Shown one piece after another: positions 11,707 to 23,900 of a stretch of DNA of 64,000 bases. The position numbers were made by a program, and so were the translations under genes. How positions within the stretch are numbered: position 1 is the first letter of the stretch; every line of letters begins with the position of its first letter. The DNA comes from Blastomussa wellsi. Its lineage: Eukaryota; Cnidaria; Anthozoa; Scleractinia; Plerogyridae. Where the stretch lies: assembly GCA_947652115.1 (NCBI GenBank), contig OX393566.1:24017088-24081087 (forward strand), written 5' to 3'. The notes under the pieces are model-generated. The model did not search any database. It worked only from the letters and a program-made list of their open reading frames with translations, and had not been told where the DNA came from.

Positions 11707-14700
11707 TAATATTATTTCTTTAAAGAGTACTTCATACGAAAATTTATGTAAGTACATTAAAATTTTAAAAGCACTCACAAAAACTTCATCATCATAAGCA
11801 TCATACATACTTTTGTTAGAGAACGGACAGTAAAAAGGTAAAAGTCTGCATTCGGGCCTCGTGGCCCACCAGGCCAGAGCTTGATGTTATTGTTAGGGGA
11901 TTAACGCTACGAATATTATAAAGTTAACAAAACAGGTCAATGAAATCACACTGCATATACATGTACAAGCTATTTTTAAATGCATTCTGATAACCTGGCA
12001 TTTAGCACCATGTCCATAAACATGAAACTGTGGACAGCCAAGTTCAACTTCATCTAAAAGGTCCCCAAATTTTTGCTTCTGGAAATTAAGAAGATATTCA
12101 CTATAGTTAGTCCTATTACTTTTAACAAGCTATGGTAGTAGAGGAAGGAATCACGACCTGCATTAATTGGCTGCATGGCATTTATTTTCACGGGTATATT
12201 TTTGCAGTCCACAAAAGCCAGTTCAAAACACACCCTAAATACATACTTTAGTTGGTATAGAAGGTTAAATTAAGGGCAGACAGAGGCTGATGTGGACCTA
12301 CTATCAAACTAAATAACAAATTGTGAAAAAATGAGGCAAAAACTATCTAAATATACAACTATCAAATTGGACCAAAACAACTATAAAGTATAAAGTAAAG
12401 TATAAAACTACAAAAGGAGGTTTCTGTAATTACCTTGATGTGACTTTCAAAAAGGCAGCATATGTCATACATAAAATGTATTGTCACTCCATTTCCCTTA
12501 GTTGCTACAAGGTCTTTCAATAAATAGACAGCATATCCTAACCTACAAAAACAATAGATGTTTGCAACAATAAATAATTTGAAATACCTGTCAGAAATGG
12601 GAAGAGCTGGCAGCTATTAAAATATTTTTAGTGAGCTTGCTTGTTGTGAAATACATGTAAGTAGTTGGTGGAACTCTGGTAGTCAAAAAAGTATAAATTT
12701 GAAACCCACCTTTAATTGTCAATCTGCATTATGGTGAAACTGTAATAGAACTCTTAAGCTTGTACGTTTTGTTGTCCCATTTCAAACCACATATTGAAAC
12801 GCTAGGGAATAATTGCTTTCAAGTTCTCAAACATTTGCGTGTCTATAAATAATAAATTTGAAGACAGATAAAAGAATAATTAACCTCAAGGGAGCATCGC
12901 ATGGTCTGAAATGGGGCAACAAAACATACAAGCTAAAGAGGTCTATCTACATATGGCAATACTGTTTTGTAAAGTGCATTCCATTTTATTTTACTTTAAA
13001 TGACAGACGGAGAGACAGATAAAGAGATAGAAACTTTATTAATGTGTCAAAAAATGTCCAAGTTGGGAAAATGTTTTGTAATAATGTGGGGACACTCAAT
13101 ACAAGTCAAAAACATTTTGAATAAAATCAATCTGATATAAGGGAATGGAAGTTAAATACCTTTCACCTCCTTTCAAATTCAAGAACTTCATAGGAAATCC
13201 ATGTTTGCAGCTTATGCCAGAAATAGCTGTTTCATCCAAAGCATCAAATCTTCCTTTTGATAGGATTTCAGAACCAGCCTGGAAATCACTGCAGTCCTTA
13301 AACAGGAACACAAAATGAAAATTATAGCACACTGAGAAGTAAGTATAATGATACCATGAAGTTTAAGCCTGTCTTGGATAGAGATTTAACTAAATGTACA
13401 GTTCTTCATGATTACCCGCATTACCAACTGACAAAGTTGAACTAACCAGCTTATACATTGTCAATAAACTGCAATGTTGACAGCTACAACATATTAGTGG
13501 AAGATGAAAAAAAAAACAGTACCAGCAATAATGCAACAGGGGTGCTGTAAACAAATGCCCAAATAATATATCTTTAAATTTTATTGATCACATTAATAAT
13601 TAGATGAAAAGTTTATGACAATTCACAGAGATAAGAAAAAGAAGAGGTGATATAATCTAGAGATTAAAAAAGACATGCCTTGTTAGGTTCATTTTTACTT
13701 GAAGGATAGGCAGCCATGAAGCTATCCACATTCTCTTGATTGTGAAAAAACATCTTTTCACTAAGAGGGGGTCGATAACTTCCACCAGAAGACTTTTTTC
13801 TAGGCAGCCCGAAACAGGCATCCAGAGACAAGAATATTCTACCATTTTCCTGTTCACAATAATATTGGACAATAAAAGATTAGAGGTGTTGCAATTCAAC
13901 AAACTGCATAACAACACAAATTATTTAAACAGATCTTCGATATAAATAAATTGTTATTTATCTATTTTTTTGAACACTAATAAAATTGATAGTGGGTAAA
14001 AATTATATTTATGAAACAAACAACAACTACGGTATATATGTGTGAAAGCACGTCACCTAAACATCTGAGAAATGAATATAGCCTTAATTTGTGCATTTGC
14101 AAATACTGGAATTGTTGGATTGAAAAAACGTTAAAAACCAAATAAATGGAGAAACTAAAAAATGCACCACAACATAAAATTTAATCTCCATATTGAAAAC
14201 TACCTTAATCTGAATTTAGTTCTTTGAAAATGGCAACAAATTAAGGTTTTCAGATTTTGACCTTGGGACAAGCAGGACAAACTGGACCTTTGAGTGGGCA
14301 AACCTCATTTTCAGTAAAACACTGGAGAGCTTTAACATGATACCTGTTGTAAAGAGACAAACATTAATACAGTGTTTACACTAATGAGCATAAAAAAACA
14401 AATAAAAGCATCTATCGATTTCAAATTAACAAACCATGTGGCATTTCTTGAAGCGTAAAACAACAAAAGTATATCTGTTGCAGTATTGCTGCCTAAGAAT
14501 TAATCAGATGAGCAATTTCTTCTTTAACTAGATTAGTCTCATATTTTGAAAACTTCAATCAAAAGGGAAATTGGTTGTCTTGTGACAAGGTTTTTATTCT
14601 TTTATACAAAACAAAATAACAAGAATATAGCTATATATAAAATACAGTAAAAACAATTTTGCAGATCACTCTGAGTCTGCAGGTTTAGAACTTGTAGAAG

Positions 14701-17346
14701 GAACCCGATTCTAAAACAATTATTGAAGAAAACCGGGTATCACCACCTGCACTGAATACAGGATCTAACCTCAACTGACTTTGCATGATTTTACAACCAA
14801 AACTATCTTGATCACAAGGTATTTCTTACTTTCACCTTGACCAAATTTCCATGGTCTCCATTAGTATCTACTTATGTTTTGTTAATAGTTCAAAACTACA
14901 TTCAGTTCTCTTTGTTTCAAACTGGTTATCATATATCACCAGAAATTACTATACACATGAACAAAGGATAATAAAATTACCCATTAAAATGCCTATGAAG
15001 CGAAATTTTTCTCTACATGATTTAAAAAAATTATTATTTGAAACAAGCAATTCCTAAGTTTGAAAGCGCTACGATAAAAATTGTCGTTTTTACAAGCACT
15101 TAAAGTTACACTCTTTTGCCTTTAAAAATGGCAAAGAGATTGGGTCCAAATTTATTGCAAAATAAAAGCGTGTGACGTCAGTTTGTTTGCAAGAATTTGT
15201 TTATGCTCACTTGACTCTGGTCACGACAGATCCGATGTATTTTGTTAACTTTGGTTGTTTAAAGCCCCAGGAATGCAATATTCTCACCGTCTGCCATATT
15301 TGATTTGAGGTCACGTGGTATTTTGGCCACGTGATTCAATTTGCCATTTTTCAGGCGAAAAAGCACAACTTTGAACACTTGTAAAACTGCCAATTTTTAT
15401 TGTAGCACTTTCAAACTTGGGATTCAAATAACAAATTTTTCAATTATGCAGAAAAAATTTTGCTTCATAGGCACTTTAAAACACTTTAGTCTTATACACA
15501 TAAATCTGAGATGTTGCATGACGGATGTTTGCTAGAAGTTCTAAATTCACAAACATTAATTGTAACGCCACCTGAATTCCTCAAAGCTGTCAAGAAATTG
15601 GTCGTATATCTTCCTTTTCTATAATTAAAACAATAAAAAACATATAACGATTGGCTGCATTTGTTCATATATATTCTGTTTTAGAATAAATCTACTAGAG
15701 TTCTGTCACGAATGCTATTCTCTGATTGGCTACCCTACTCACTATCTATTCTGTTATAGAAAGTGAGTAGCGGTTGTTAACAAAATGGCGGTGGTTTCAT
15801 TGCATTTGTGAAGTATTTCCAATGTCTCTGAAGAAGACTGGAGTAATTGTTGTAGCTTACTTTTGAACAACTAGTAGATTTATACTAAAACAATTAAATT
15901 CTTTGCTCTCAAATTTTCATGGTTTGATAGTATCAACTGTCAAGTGATAGAAATCTTGAGACAGTCTGAATAGTCTAGTTGTAATTAAAAAGAAAGCACT
16001 GACTGACAATCATCCTACGAGAACCAGGGTAAACTAAGGGCAGCCAGATAAGGAAGGAAGGGGGGGGGGGGGTAGTCGGTGGCAGGAGAAGTTTAAATGG
16101 GCCCCTTTTTTACCCATTTAAACTTCCTCGCCCCCACTATCAATGCCCCTGGACCCGGGTCTCTGATGATGGCTGTCAACAAATGAACAATTTCAACGAT
16201 TTCTATATTATTTGTGTGATGGTTTATTTGGTGTTGCCCACAATAACATGATTAACTTGATTACAGCTAAACCTACAACAAACCTTGATGAGAGGATGGG
16301 AATAGAAGTCAAAGGCCTTGACAAGATCAAAAATGGAAACTTGGCATTCCATCACAAGTGCCAGGGCAAATTCCATCAGTCTTGTGGTGAATGCCAAGGT
16401 TGGTTCCACAGGTGTAGCAGGCCACAAACCTTGCAAAAGAAAACTCTCTGCCACACTAAAACAAGTGCAACAGAGAATCTTCAATACATGTTGACCACCT
16501 TCAGAAAAAAAACAATTCAAACAATTAAGGAAGAACATTATTAATTGTATACCGGCATTTTAATAAGCTCATCAAAACAATATAAATGTTAACTTAACAA
16601 TAAATATTGAATATCTGCAAAAGGTGAAGACCAGAATTGCACAAAGAAGAAACAACAATCATGGTTTGCTCTTTAGAGAAAACCTTACCATTTTCATCTA
16701 TCACCGTTATTTCTTTTGTATATGAAAATGTGCACGAATGATTTGGATTTGCCATGATCCTGTCAGGAACATTGTGCCATTTCCAAACACCATCCTGAAA
16801 AATAATAAAAACAACATAAGAGTTAAATCGGGTTAATCTTCAGCTGGGCACAAAACCTACAGTTAAAAAATTGATAAAGGTCATGCATACCTGTATTCTT
16901 TCTGGATGGTGGAAATGATGTCTGGTCTGATGCAGGTGATTACAGCAATCAAGGCAGAAGTATGCTGTAAAGCTGCAATCCCTGCATCGACTTTCCACCG
17001 TTTTACCACAGTCGCATTTTTCTGGTATGAAACCTTCAATGTCAATGGAGAACTTGACCAATGTGGATCGCAAGGATTCCCAGTTTTTGTGGAGGCGTTC
17101 CTTGCGCATTTTATAAGAGCTTGAGGAAGTGGGCACCTCATCATCGTCATAATCTGCAGGCGTGTAACGATCACAAAGGCATGAATCTGTTTCTTCGCAT
17201 TGTTCCACGCCTTCCACACTATATTGTTGCTCTTGTCCCAGAGGCAGAGTCGAAGGAAGTTGAACAGTGGATTTCCGGGTTTTATTTGACCTGTCTACCA
17301 CTTTGAAGGAGGAAAATCCTTTCCTTTTACCCGGCCCAAAATACAT
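8615..17346 (-). CDS. KDZ-superfamily transposase protein, 15 exons, DDE triad intact
   Basis: Exons in minus-strand order: 17346-16891, 16794-16689, 16498-16284, 15618-15572, 14343-14262, 13849-13679, 13296-13160, 12542-12434, 12078-11995, 11317-11137, 10867-10778, 10591-10514 (or -10531), 9971-9909, 9624-9437, 9222-8615; about 865 aa. Residues about 111-148 are the Cys/His cluster of this family (CDCG, CRDC, FCLDCC, H..H). Next come 'LWPATPVEPTLAF', 'EEFRYHVKAL' and 'VCPACPK'. The expected catalytic acids are present: Asp in 'SLDACFG' (~312), Asp in 'MYDICC' (~430) and Glu in 'VDGEVLERLWSYL' (~486). The C-terminus has coiled coil, 'PLSWEDV' and an Asp/Glu-rich tail. KDZ proteins are DNA transposases related to Zisupton. 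Two oddities: intron 6 uses a GC donor (AAG|GCATGT), and the exon 12-13 junction closes only with a weak donor at 10530. The frame stays open upstream of the ATG, so an upstream exon is possible. Confidence 0.88.
10148..10208. repeat. (AAT)n microsatellite
   Basis: About 60 bases of uninterrupted AAT repeats in a KDZ-gene intron. Antisense reading gives poly-Ile, which explains a spurious open frame here. Confidence 0.9.
11370..11465 (+). repeat. Possible tRNA-derived SINE fragment
   Basis: GGCATGGCCTAGTGGAT resembles a tRNA A-box region, and CAGTTCAACACC about 65 bases further on resembles a decayed B box. It lies in a KDZ-gene intron just upstream (on plus) of TTA microsatellites. Weak call. 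Confidence 0.3.
11600..11707. repeat. (TTA)n microsatellites, two tracts
   Basis: TTA-type runs at about 11600-11640 and 11671-11707, separated by unique sequence, in a KDZ-gene intron. The Tyr- and Asn-rich open frames here are artefacts of the repeat. Confidence 0.85.
12743..12947. mobile_element. MITE family A, copy 2
   Basis: About 45-base inverted ends: AGCTTGTACGTTTTGTTG followed by a CCCATTTCA.ACCA block on the left, inverted on the right at 12901-12934. It lies in the KDZ intron between exons 13296-13160 and 12542-12434. Same family as 7832-8014. Confidence 0.65.
16055..16145. repeat. Poly-G tract and short hairpin in a KDZ intron
   Basis: A run of G at about 16062-16074 is followed by a hairpin: AAGTTTAAATGGG and its inverse CCCATTTAAACTT, about 12 bases apart. 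Confidence 0.5.
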
Positions 17347-17953
17347 TCTCTCAGCAAAATCCAATATGGCGTCTTTTGTGGGCAGTTTAGCTACTCTTGC
17401 ACCCCTCCCCTAGTACTAGATTTGTGACTTGGTCTATGCTGATTACAATGCACTAATTTACTGGTTACAACGTCATTACAAGTCCAGTAGTTACTGGGTT
17501 ACAACGTGAGGAACGGGTGAAATCGCGCAGCCACTGTAAATCATCTCCCGCAGCCACTGTAAATCGCGGGCTCGCTTCCGACTTTGAATTTTCGTTGGCA
17601 ATCGATTGCCCGGGAGAATAGGGGCTATTCTCCCGGGCAATATCGATTGCCAACGAAAATTCAAAGTCGGAAGCGAGCCCGCGATTTACAGTGGCTGCGA
17701 GTTACTCAGATTGGACATGCACTTGATTTCGCGGCTGTTTCGAATTACAAAATGGCGACCAAAAGGACCGACATGTAGATTATATAGTTTGTTGTACGTT
17801 TTTGCTGTTCAAACGCCAAGATAGATGTTTTTTCTTTGGACAGCCACATTAATAAGCTAAATAATAAAGAACCAGCCGGTGCCAAAACCACTTATCTTGT
17901 ACTTAAAAGACTGGAAAATCGCCTGTAAATAAACAGGAAAAGGAGTCGTGAAA
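17347..17953. promoter_or_regulatory. Divergent promoter interval of HROB (+) and the KDZ gene (-)
   Basis: The two start codons are about 607 bases apart and transcribed away from each other, so this interval must carry both promoters. No TATA box is evident. Two AANATGGCG sequences resembling YY1 sites lie near 17363-17371 and 17749-17757. The second contains an ATG opening a 9-codon upstream frame (17752-17778) ahead of HROB. The interval is dominated by the palindrome at 17549-17699. Promoter function is inferred from position only. Confidence 0.5.
17526..17700. repeat. Near-perfect palindrome (arms about 71-73 bp) plus a third partial copy
   Basis: Left arm 17549-17622 and right arm 17624-17699 are inverted copies. 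The outer boundary is CGCAGCCACTGTAAATCGC and the inner boundary is GAGAATAG, with a 2-3 base centre. The only break I see is two extra bases (AT) in the right arm near 17641. A direct copy of CGCAGCCACTGTAAATC precedes the left arm at 17526-17542. It could be a recent foldback insertion or a replication-generated palindrome. A 150-bp perfect hairpin also raises assembly-artefact questions. Confidence 0.85.
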
Positions 17954-20900
17954 ATGTCATCTTTGTTTTCAATTGGTGAAGATGAGTTGGATCTCGACGA
18001 TGAGGTGAGTGAGGAAAACTTTTTTTAATGCCCAAAAATTTCATTATGCAATGTTTACTTACGTAACCAAAGGATTTCCCAGCAATGAATTCTTATCCGT
18101 GTGATGAATTGTTTTGGCTCATCCTCGATGTGAGAACCTGTGAAACTCACCAGTGGCGTAAAACAAAGAACGAACAAGACAACAAAGAACCTCGAAACAA
18201 TGGCTCAGAAACATAAAAAAGTCACAGGTTATTACACCGATTTATAAAACCCATTGTTTTATATCTACATCCCCACCCCAACCCCCCAAATGAGATTTTC
18301 TGAAGGGCTTTCTGAGGGGGTAGTAGCTCCATTGGCATTCTTTTAAAGGGGGAAAGAGGGCTTTTTACTGAAGGAGTTATGAAAAATCTGTTTTTTCTGT
18401 GTGTGTTTTTGGGGATGGGGGAGGTCATGTCAGCACTTTGATCTCTTTTCTTAATTAGGTGGTAAATTTGGACTTACCATGTCAACATGGGGTTGTCGAT
18501 ATAAAATGAAATGGCCCTAACCATAATTTAGTCAGAACTGCCGGCCAGAGCGGTATATTAAAAATTTCATCAGCAGTGTGACTACAATTTAGAAATTGGC
18601 TGATCTGGCTGAACAGTTCAGATAAATGGAGAAGTCTGGCTGGCCTGTTCTAACTACATTGTAAGTGCATAAAATTGGTATTAATCTACTGTTTGGAATC
18701 ATTCCTTAGGATTGTTTATTAGCAGCATGTGGTGGCGAAGGGAGTTCAGTTAACTGCATTAACGATGATATAAATTATTCTAAGAGTTCCGGCTCAGAAC
18801 AAAACCAATTTAACTCCAAACTACAGCTGTTAAGGACAAAAGAGATGGAGAAATTTAACAGTCATTATTCAAGGAGACCCTTTGAGTCACACAGCAACAT
18901 AAATACTAGTGACAGAGTTAGCGAAAAGAAAAGATTTTCATCAGAGCAACTGCATAATAGTTCATCATTTGCAAACACAGTCGTGTGGCAGAGGAATAGT
19001 GCAAATGGATTCAATACACCTCTGACTAAAAGATTTGCAGCAGATGATAACAATTCATCTCTGGAACCTTTATCTGGAAATGGAAGCAGTTTGCTGCGGT
19101 CATCTTCTGCACCAGCATTCAAGATTGCAGACAATACAACAGAGATGCAGTCATCTGATAAAATTCATCCCTGTAATGCTTCTCCTTTTCAGAGGAACGT
19201 ACAAACCAGTGATTCGCCATTTCAGAAATTTGCGCAATGCAACTTCACATCCTCAGATGCAAATGAATCGAGTAAAAGAATGGATCATTTCAACAAAAAT
19301 TCTACCCCATCTACGTCTTCATGTATTTCAAACGTTTCATTCAAAAAAGGAATGTCTGGGTTTCATGGCCCTAATACTTGTACTGGTTTTAAAATATTAC
19401 ATAATTCAAAAGCAACAGATACAAGTACAACTAGTCCAGTCTGGCAGCAAAAGGGACCTTTAAGATGTTCACCAATAACAAATAATCAAATGAGAGATTT
19501 TCCTTTGCGTAGAGGCAACACAAGTGTTCCCTTGTGCAGCCAAACAGAAAGACGTTCTACCAACAGTAGTTTCACTAAAAATCTAAATGGAACTGAGACT
19601 CCGGAACCTCCTCTAAGGAGCACAAGTTCAGCTGCAAGGACACCACAGGTTTATCAAGCTGTGACGCCTGTTGTAAACAGAAGCAATGTTAGAACTCCAT
19701 CTGTTAGCAGAACTCCAACAACTAGAAAATTTCCTGGACCTGCAGGTCTTCTGCCTAAACTGGTGTGTCAAATATTATAATTATGTTTATTGCCTTGAAT
19801 TAGGAATTGTTTCATGCCTTACCATGCACTATCATGTTAACATCATGTGGAAAGTTCAGAGATCACAATTAAAGATGTGTTAGGGTTGCTTGACGAAATA
19901 GCAACTCCAGCTTCTTGAGTGCTCTCCAAACTTCCCATGAAGTGTACCATAATTTGTGCACAGCTACAAGCGTTAACCAACTGTTTACATGTATAACATG
20001 CATTGCCAGTGAAAATTTACTTCAAAACTCACACCAAAGCTCACTGAAAAAATTTCTGACCAAGCGATATGTTCTCACTATCAGCATTCACTATTGGATT
20101 TCTGCATGTGTATAAAGATACTGGATTTTATTGCATGGCCAAAATCTGCTAGTAATGACAAATAATACTTTGGTATATATTTATTTAGAGTCCTGGACAA
20201 AGCCTTGACGATACATCATTAGTTTCGCCACTTCCATCTGCAAGAAAAAGATCTCCAGTTGAGAACAAAGTACATGTAAGTTCAACAGTAAAAATAAAAC
20301 ATGTACGTTGTGTATACCAATGCACACGTGTGATGAGTGAGCATGAGCAAAATGAAATGATGATTTTAATATTTTTTTCTGAATCAACCTTTTTTCCTGC
20401 ATCAAAGGCTACTCAGTCAAATACTTCTGAAGATGATGACTTCAGTCGAGATCCATGGACATATATGCATCAGGAATTCCTTAAAAGTAAGTGCATTTAC
20501 ACAGTCAAGTCCATCATGTTTGTGTTGTATAATTATTTAACAATTAGACTACAAGCCCAAGTTTACGATGAGCGAGTAGTCAACTAGGTGCTACCAAGTT
20601 AACTATAGCTCATAGAAAGTGATGGCGAGTTGTTTGAGTAGAAACTCTAAAGGTTTGCATTTCAAACTCCACCATTGTATGTACTTTTAGCCCAAGAAAA
20701 ATTGTGACTTCAATGAGCAACATGTGTGCCATCATTTTCTATCAGTGAATAAAAAAATAGTTGGAGAACCAATGAGATTGAGACATTTATTTTTCGAACA
20801 ACATTTAGCATGGAATTCACAGGTCACAGTGAGGTAAGGGATTTCCTATAGAACACGACTGAGTTTCTACTATTATAGTATGGTACTTACATGTAAATGC

Positions 20901-23900
20901 ATCAAAATGTATGTTATTGTTTTCTTGTCACAGATGTTCCACAGGTGAAGAGATACACTGTCATCCGAGTTTATACTGAGGTACATACTTATAGAAAATT
21001 TGCAAGCTCTTAGTTTCTACCATGTTTGTAACTCTTTTGAGCTTGGGTTTCCTATTAACAGATTCCCTGTCCAAACTTTTCAGTCATGTATCAGTCCATT
21101 TATGTTGCTGCAGTAGCTCTGATATAAACAGTTCCTCAGATATGTCTATAAAGTGTCTGTAACAGGATAGAAATTAAAAGGGTTAGTAGCTGAATAGTTA
21201 GTGCCACATGATTAAGAGATCCAGAATAGCTGAGTTCCTGGTCGTAATGTTCTTCTGTGTTGTCATTGTTGATGCACTTTTCTCACAGTGAATGTACTCT
21301 CCTTTACCAATAGTATCTAGTAAATCATTAATGTTATTAGTCTGAAGTGTCAGACGTCAGACTATAATGTTATAAGCTATTGAAATTCTCCTTAGGCAGT
21401 CCAACAAAAACTTGATCAAGGTAAAGTGCCATGCTTGTGCGCTCTGGTCAAAGCATTTTCTCTGACAGAAGCAGATGCTAGTGTCTTGCTTAAGGATCCA
21501 ACAGGTAACAGGCACTCATATGATGTTAGTGGACTAATTTATAATTAGTGATTAAATTATATTAACATGCAATCTTTTGTTCAGGTGAAATTCATGGGAC
21601 GCTTCATAGGAAAGTGCTTGAAGACTATCAGACTGAGCTGGCTCCTGGAGCAGGTCTTATACTCAAACATGTAAGTATTCCTGGGGGTGGTGCACTCCCT
21701 TATATGGACTATACAGGTGCGTGCCGCTGAACAGGGTATATAATTCAAGCGAGTCTGTCTTAGGCTTAAAGAGTTCTAAGCATATCCAAAATCAGTATTT
21801 ATTTAGCCGGTCATCCAGGACTAGATATTTAACAATTATCCTGCAAAATCATGCAGAATATCACCTGATACTTAGCCGATGAGGCTTTAGGTCGAGTTGG
21901 CAAAACTCAGACGATATTCCGCAAGATCGAGCAGGAAAATTCTTTTATTATTCAACAAATTGTCAACAAAGCGTATTTTACAGCAAGAAAAGTTGCCGTT
22001 ATGCTGCGCTTTGCAAGACTTCTACTAAATTACTGTTACTTGACATATACTGCAGAATTTCCTTCTTCATCATCAGGTGTCAGTTTTCAGTCCTGCTCCA
22101 AGGAAGCATTACCTCAACATCACTCCTGGAAACATTCTGCAAATCTACCCTCCTGACCCTCAGCACATGAGCAGCAGCCAGACTCTGGTCAGTAGAAAGA
22201 ACAAAACACTGATGAAACTAAATAGATCAGTGGAGTTACATGTACCTCATGGTCTGTGGATTTTGACCTAAATTTTTCAAATTCGCCATTTGCAATCCGT
22301 CTAAATCTTTCCCATCCTTTGCCATCCTTGTTCCTTTTTGGTTATGTATCACCTCTTTGCGTTTTTCTTCCGTATCAAGCTATTAGATTTCCTTCATTGT
22401 AAAGGGAATTTGCTTGCTCGCAAAAATGACTTGCAATACCCTAACAGAGCCCCTTTAAATAGAACAGATTTTAGTTTTTTCTCCTTTTCCCACGAACGAA
22501 AATGATTTCGTCTGTTTTAGGCATCTCAGTGCACTCAAGCATTCAAGAAACGAGAAGAACAGAGGTACGTTTATATATGTTCATGTAATATATCAAACAC
22601 GAGAGACAGTGTTTCATCGGGATATCCAAACACCGAGAAGAGAGTTGAAAATACGACGCGCAGCGGAGTATTTTTAATGAACTTCGAGGTGTTTGGATAG
22701 CCGATGAAACACTGTCTCGAGTGTTTGATATATCTTCTCAATCGAAACTAAAACCAAGGAGTAAACGGAGAAATAAAATCGTCAAAATCTATGCTAATTA
22801 AGATCGGGTATCAAACCCTCCTTCACGGTTATGATTTTCTTTGTTTTAACTCGATGAATTATTAATGAGTTTGAGAAGCATTAGTAAATAATACAAAATT
22901 TCCAGAAAAACCTGACTCGATATTTCTCGTCTTTGGTGTAATGGTTTTGCCATTAAACGGCCTAACAAAAGCTGAGTTTGATTGGAATTTGGTTTGGAGA
23001 ACATGCGTACTGCGTTTTTGCTGGCTAAGTTAGAATGTCAAAGATATTTTTTCGAACAAAGATTTGTCAAAAAGTGTCTTAGATTCGTGTGAGATGCCCT
23101 TGATGCACAGTAGAAATTTGCGGCCACTTTTGTCACTGTTGGTATTGATTATCTTGTTCACTGTGTGGCGATGTTATATTTTACCAGAGTTGTCATTGAA
23201 GATGAGGTTGCTGAACAATTAGATCGCAATAACAAGACAAATGACACGCATGAAATCACATTAGGCGTAACTGAAAAAGAAAATGATTGGATCCAGGAAG
23301 GTGAGTTTCACAACAACAACAACCTGTTGCAACAGGGTTGCCAAGGACCGCAAATAAAATGGCGTTTACAGTAATGCCACCGAGGGCTGGAAAATGTATG
23401 GTGAAGGTTATCTCGGTAGAGGCCGCAACTTTTCAACTTTTTTATCCCACATTTTGTATTTATTTGGCCAGAAAGAGTTTCTTTTTGTCGAGAAAAAGTC
23501 AGGGAAAATTAGGGAATTTTGAAAAGTGATGTCTGTGCCAACCATGATAAAGAGCACAGAAGCAAATAACATTTGTCCACGCACGAATATGTACAATCTC
23601 CTGCCTCCTGATCCTGAATGCGTACGCTTTACAAAATAAGCGACCCGCGCAATAACCCTCGCAAGTTCCTTTGCAGGATCAATTTTGATTGGTTTTAAAA
23701 ATATTAAAGATCGCAAGTAAACGATAAAGAAGTTTGTTGACTGAAAGGTACAGTAATGCGCATTAAAGATAAAGTACTGTTTGCTGAAAGCTAAGTGGAA
23801 GTCCGATATTTTCAGACTTCAAAAGAGACATTTCCAAAGCGGTCGCTCTCTTTCACATGTCATAGGAAAGCGAGCGACCTGGAACGTTCTCTTCAGAAGT

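Noticed and set aside
11452..11808. Asn/Tyr-rich open frames on both strands
   Set aside because: Produced by TTA microsatellites in a KDZ-gene intron.
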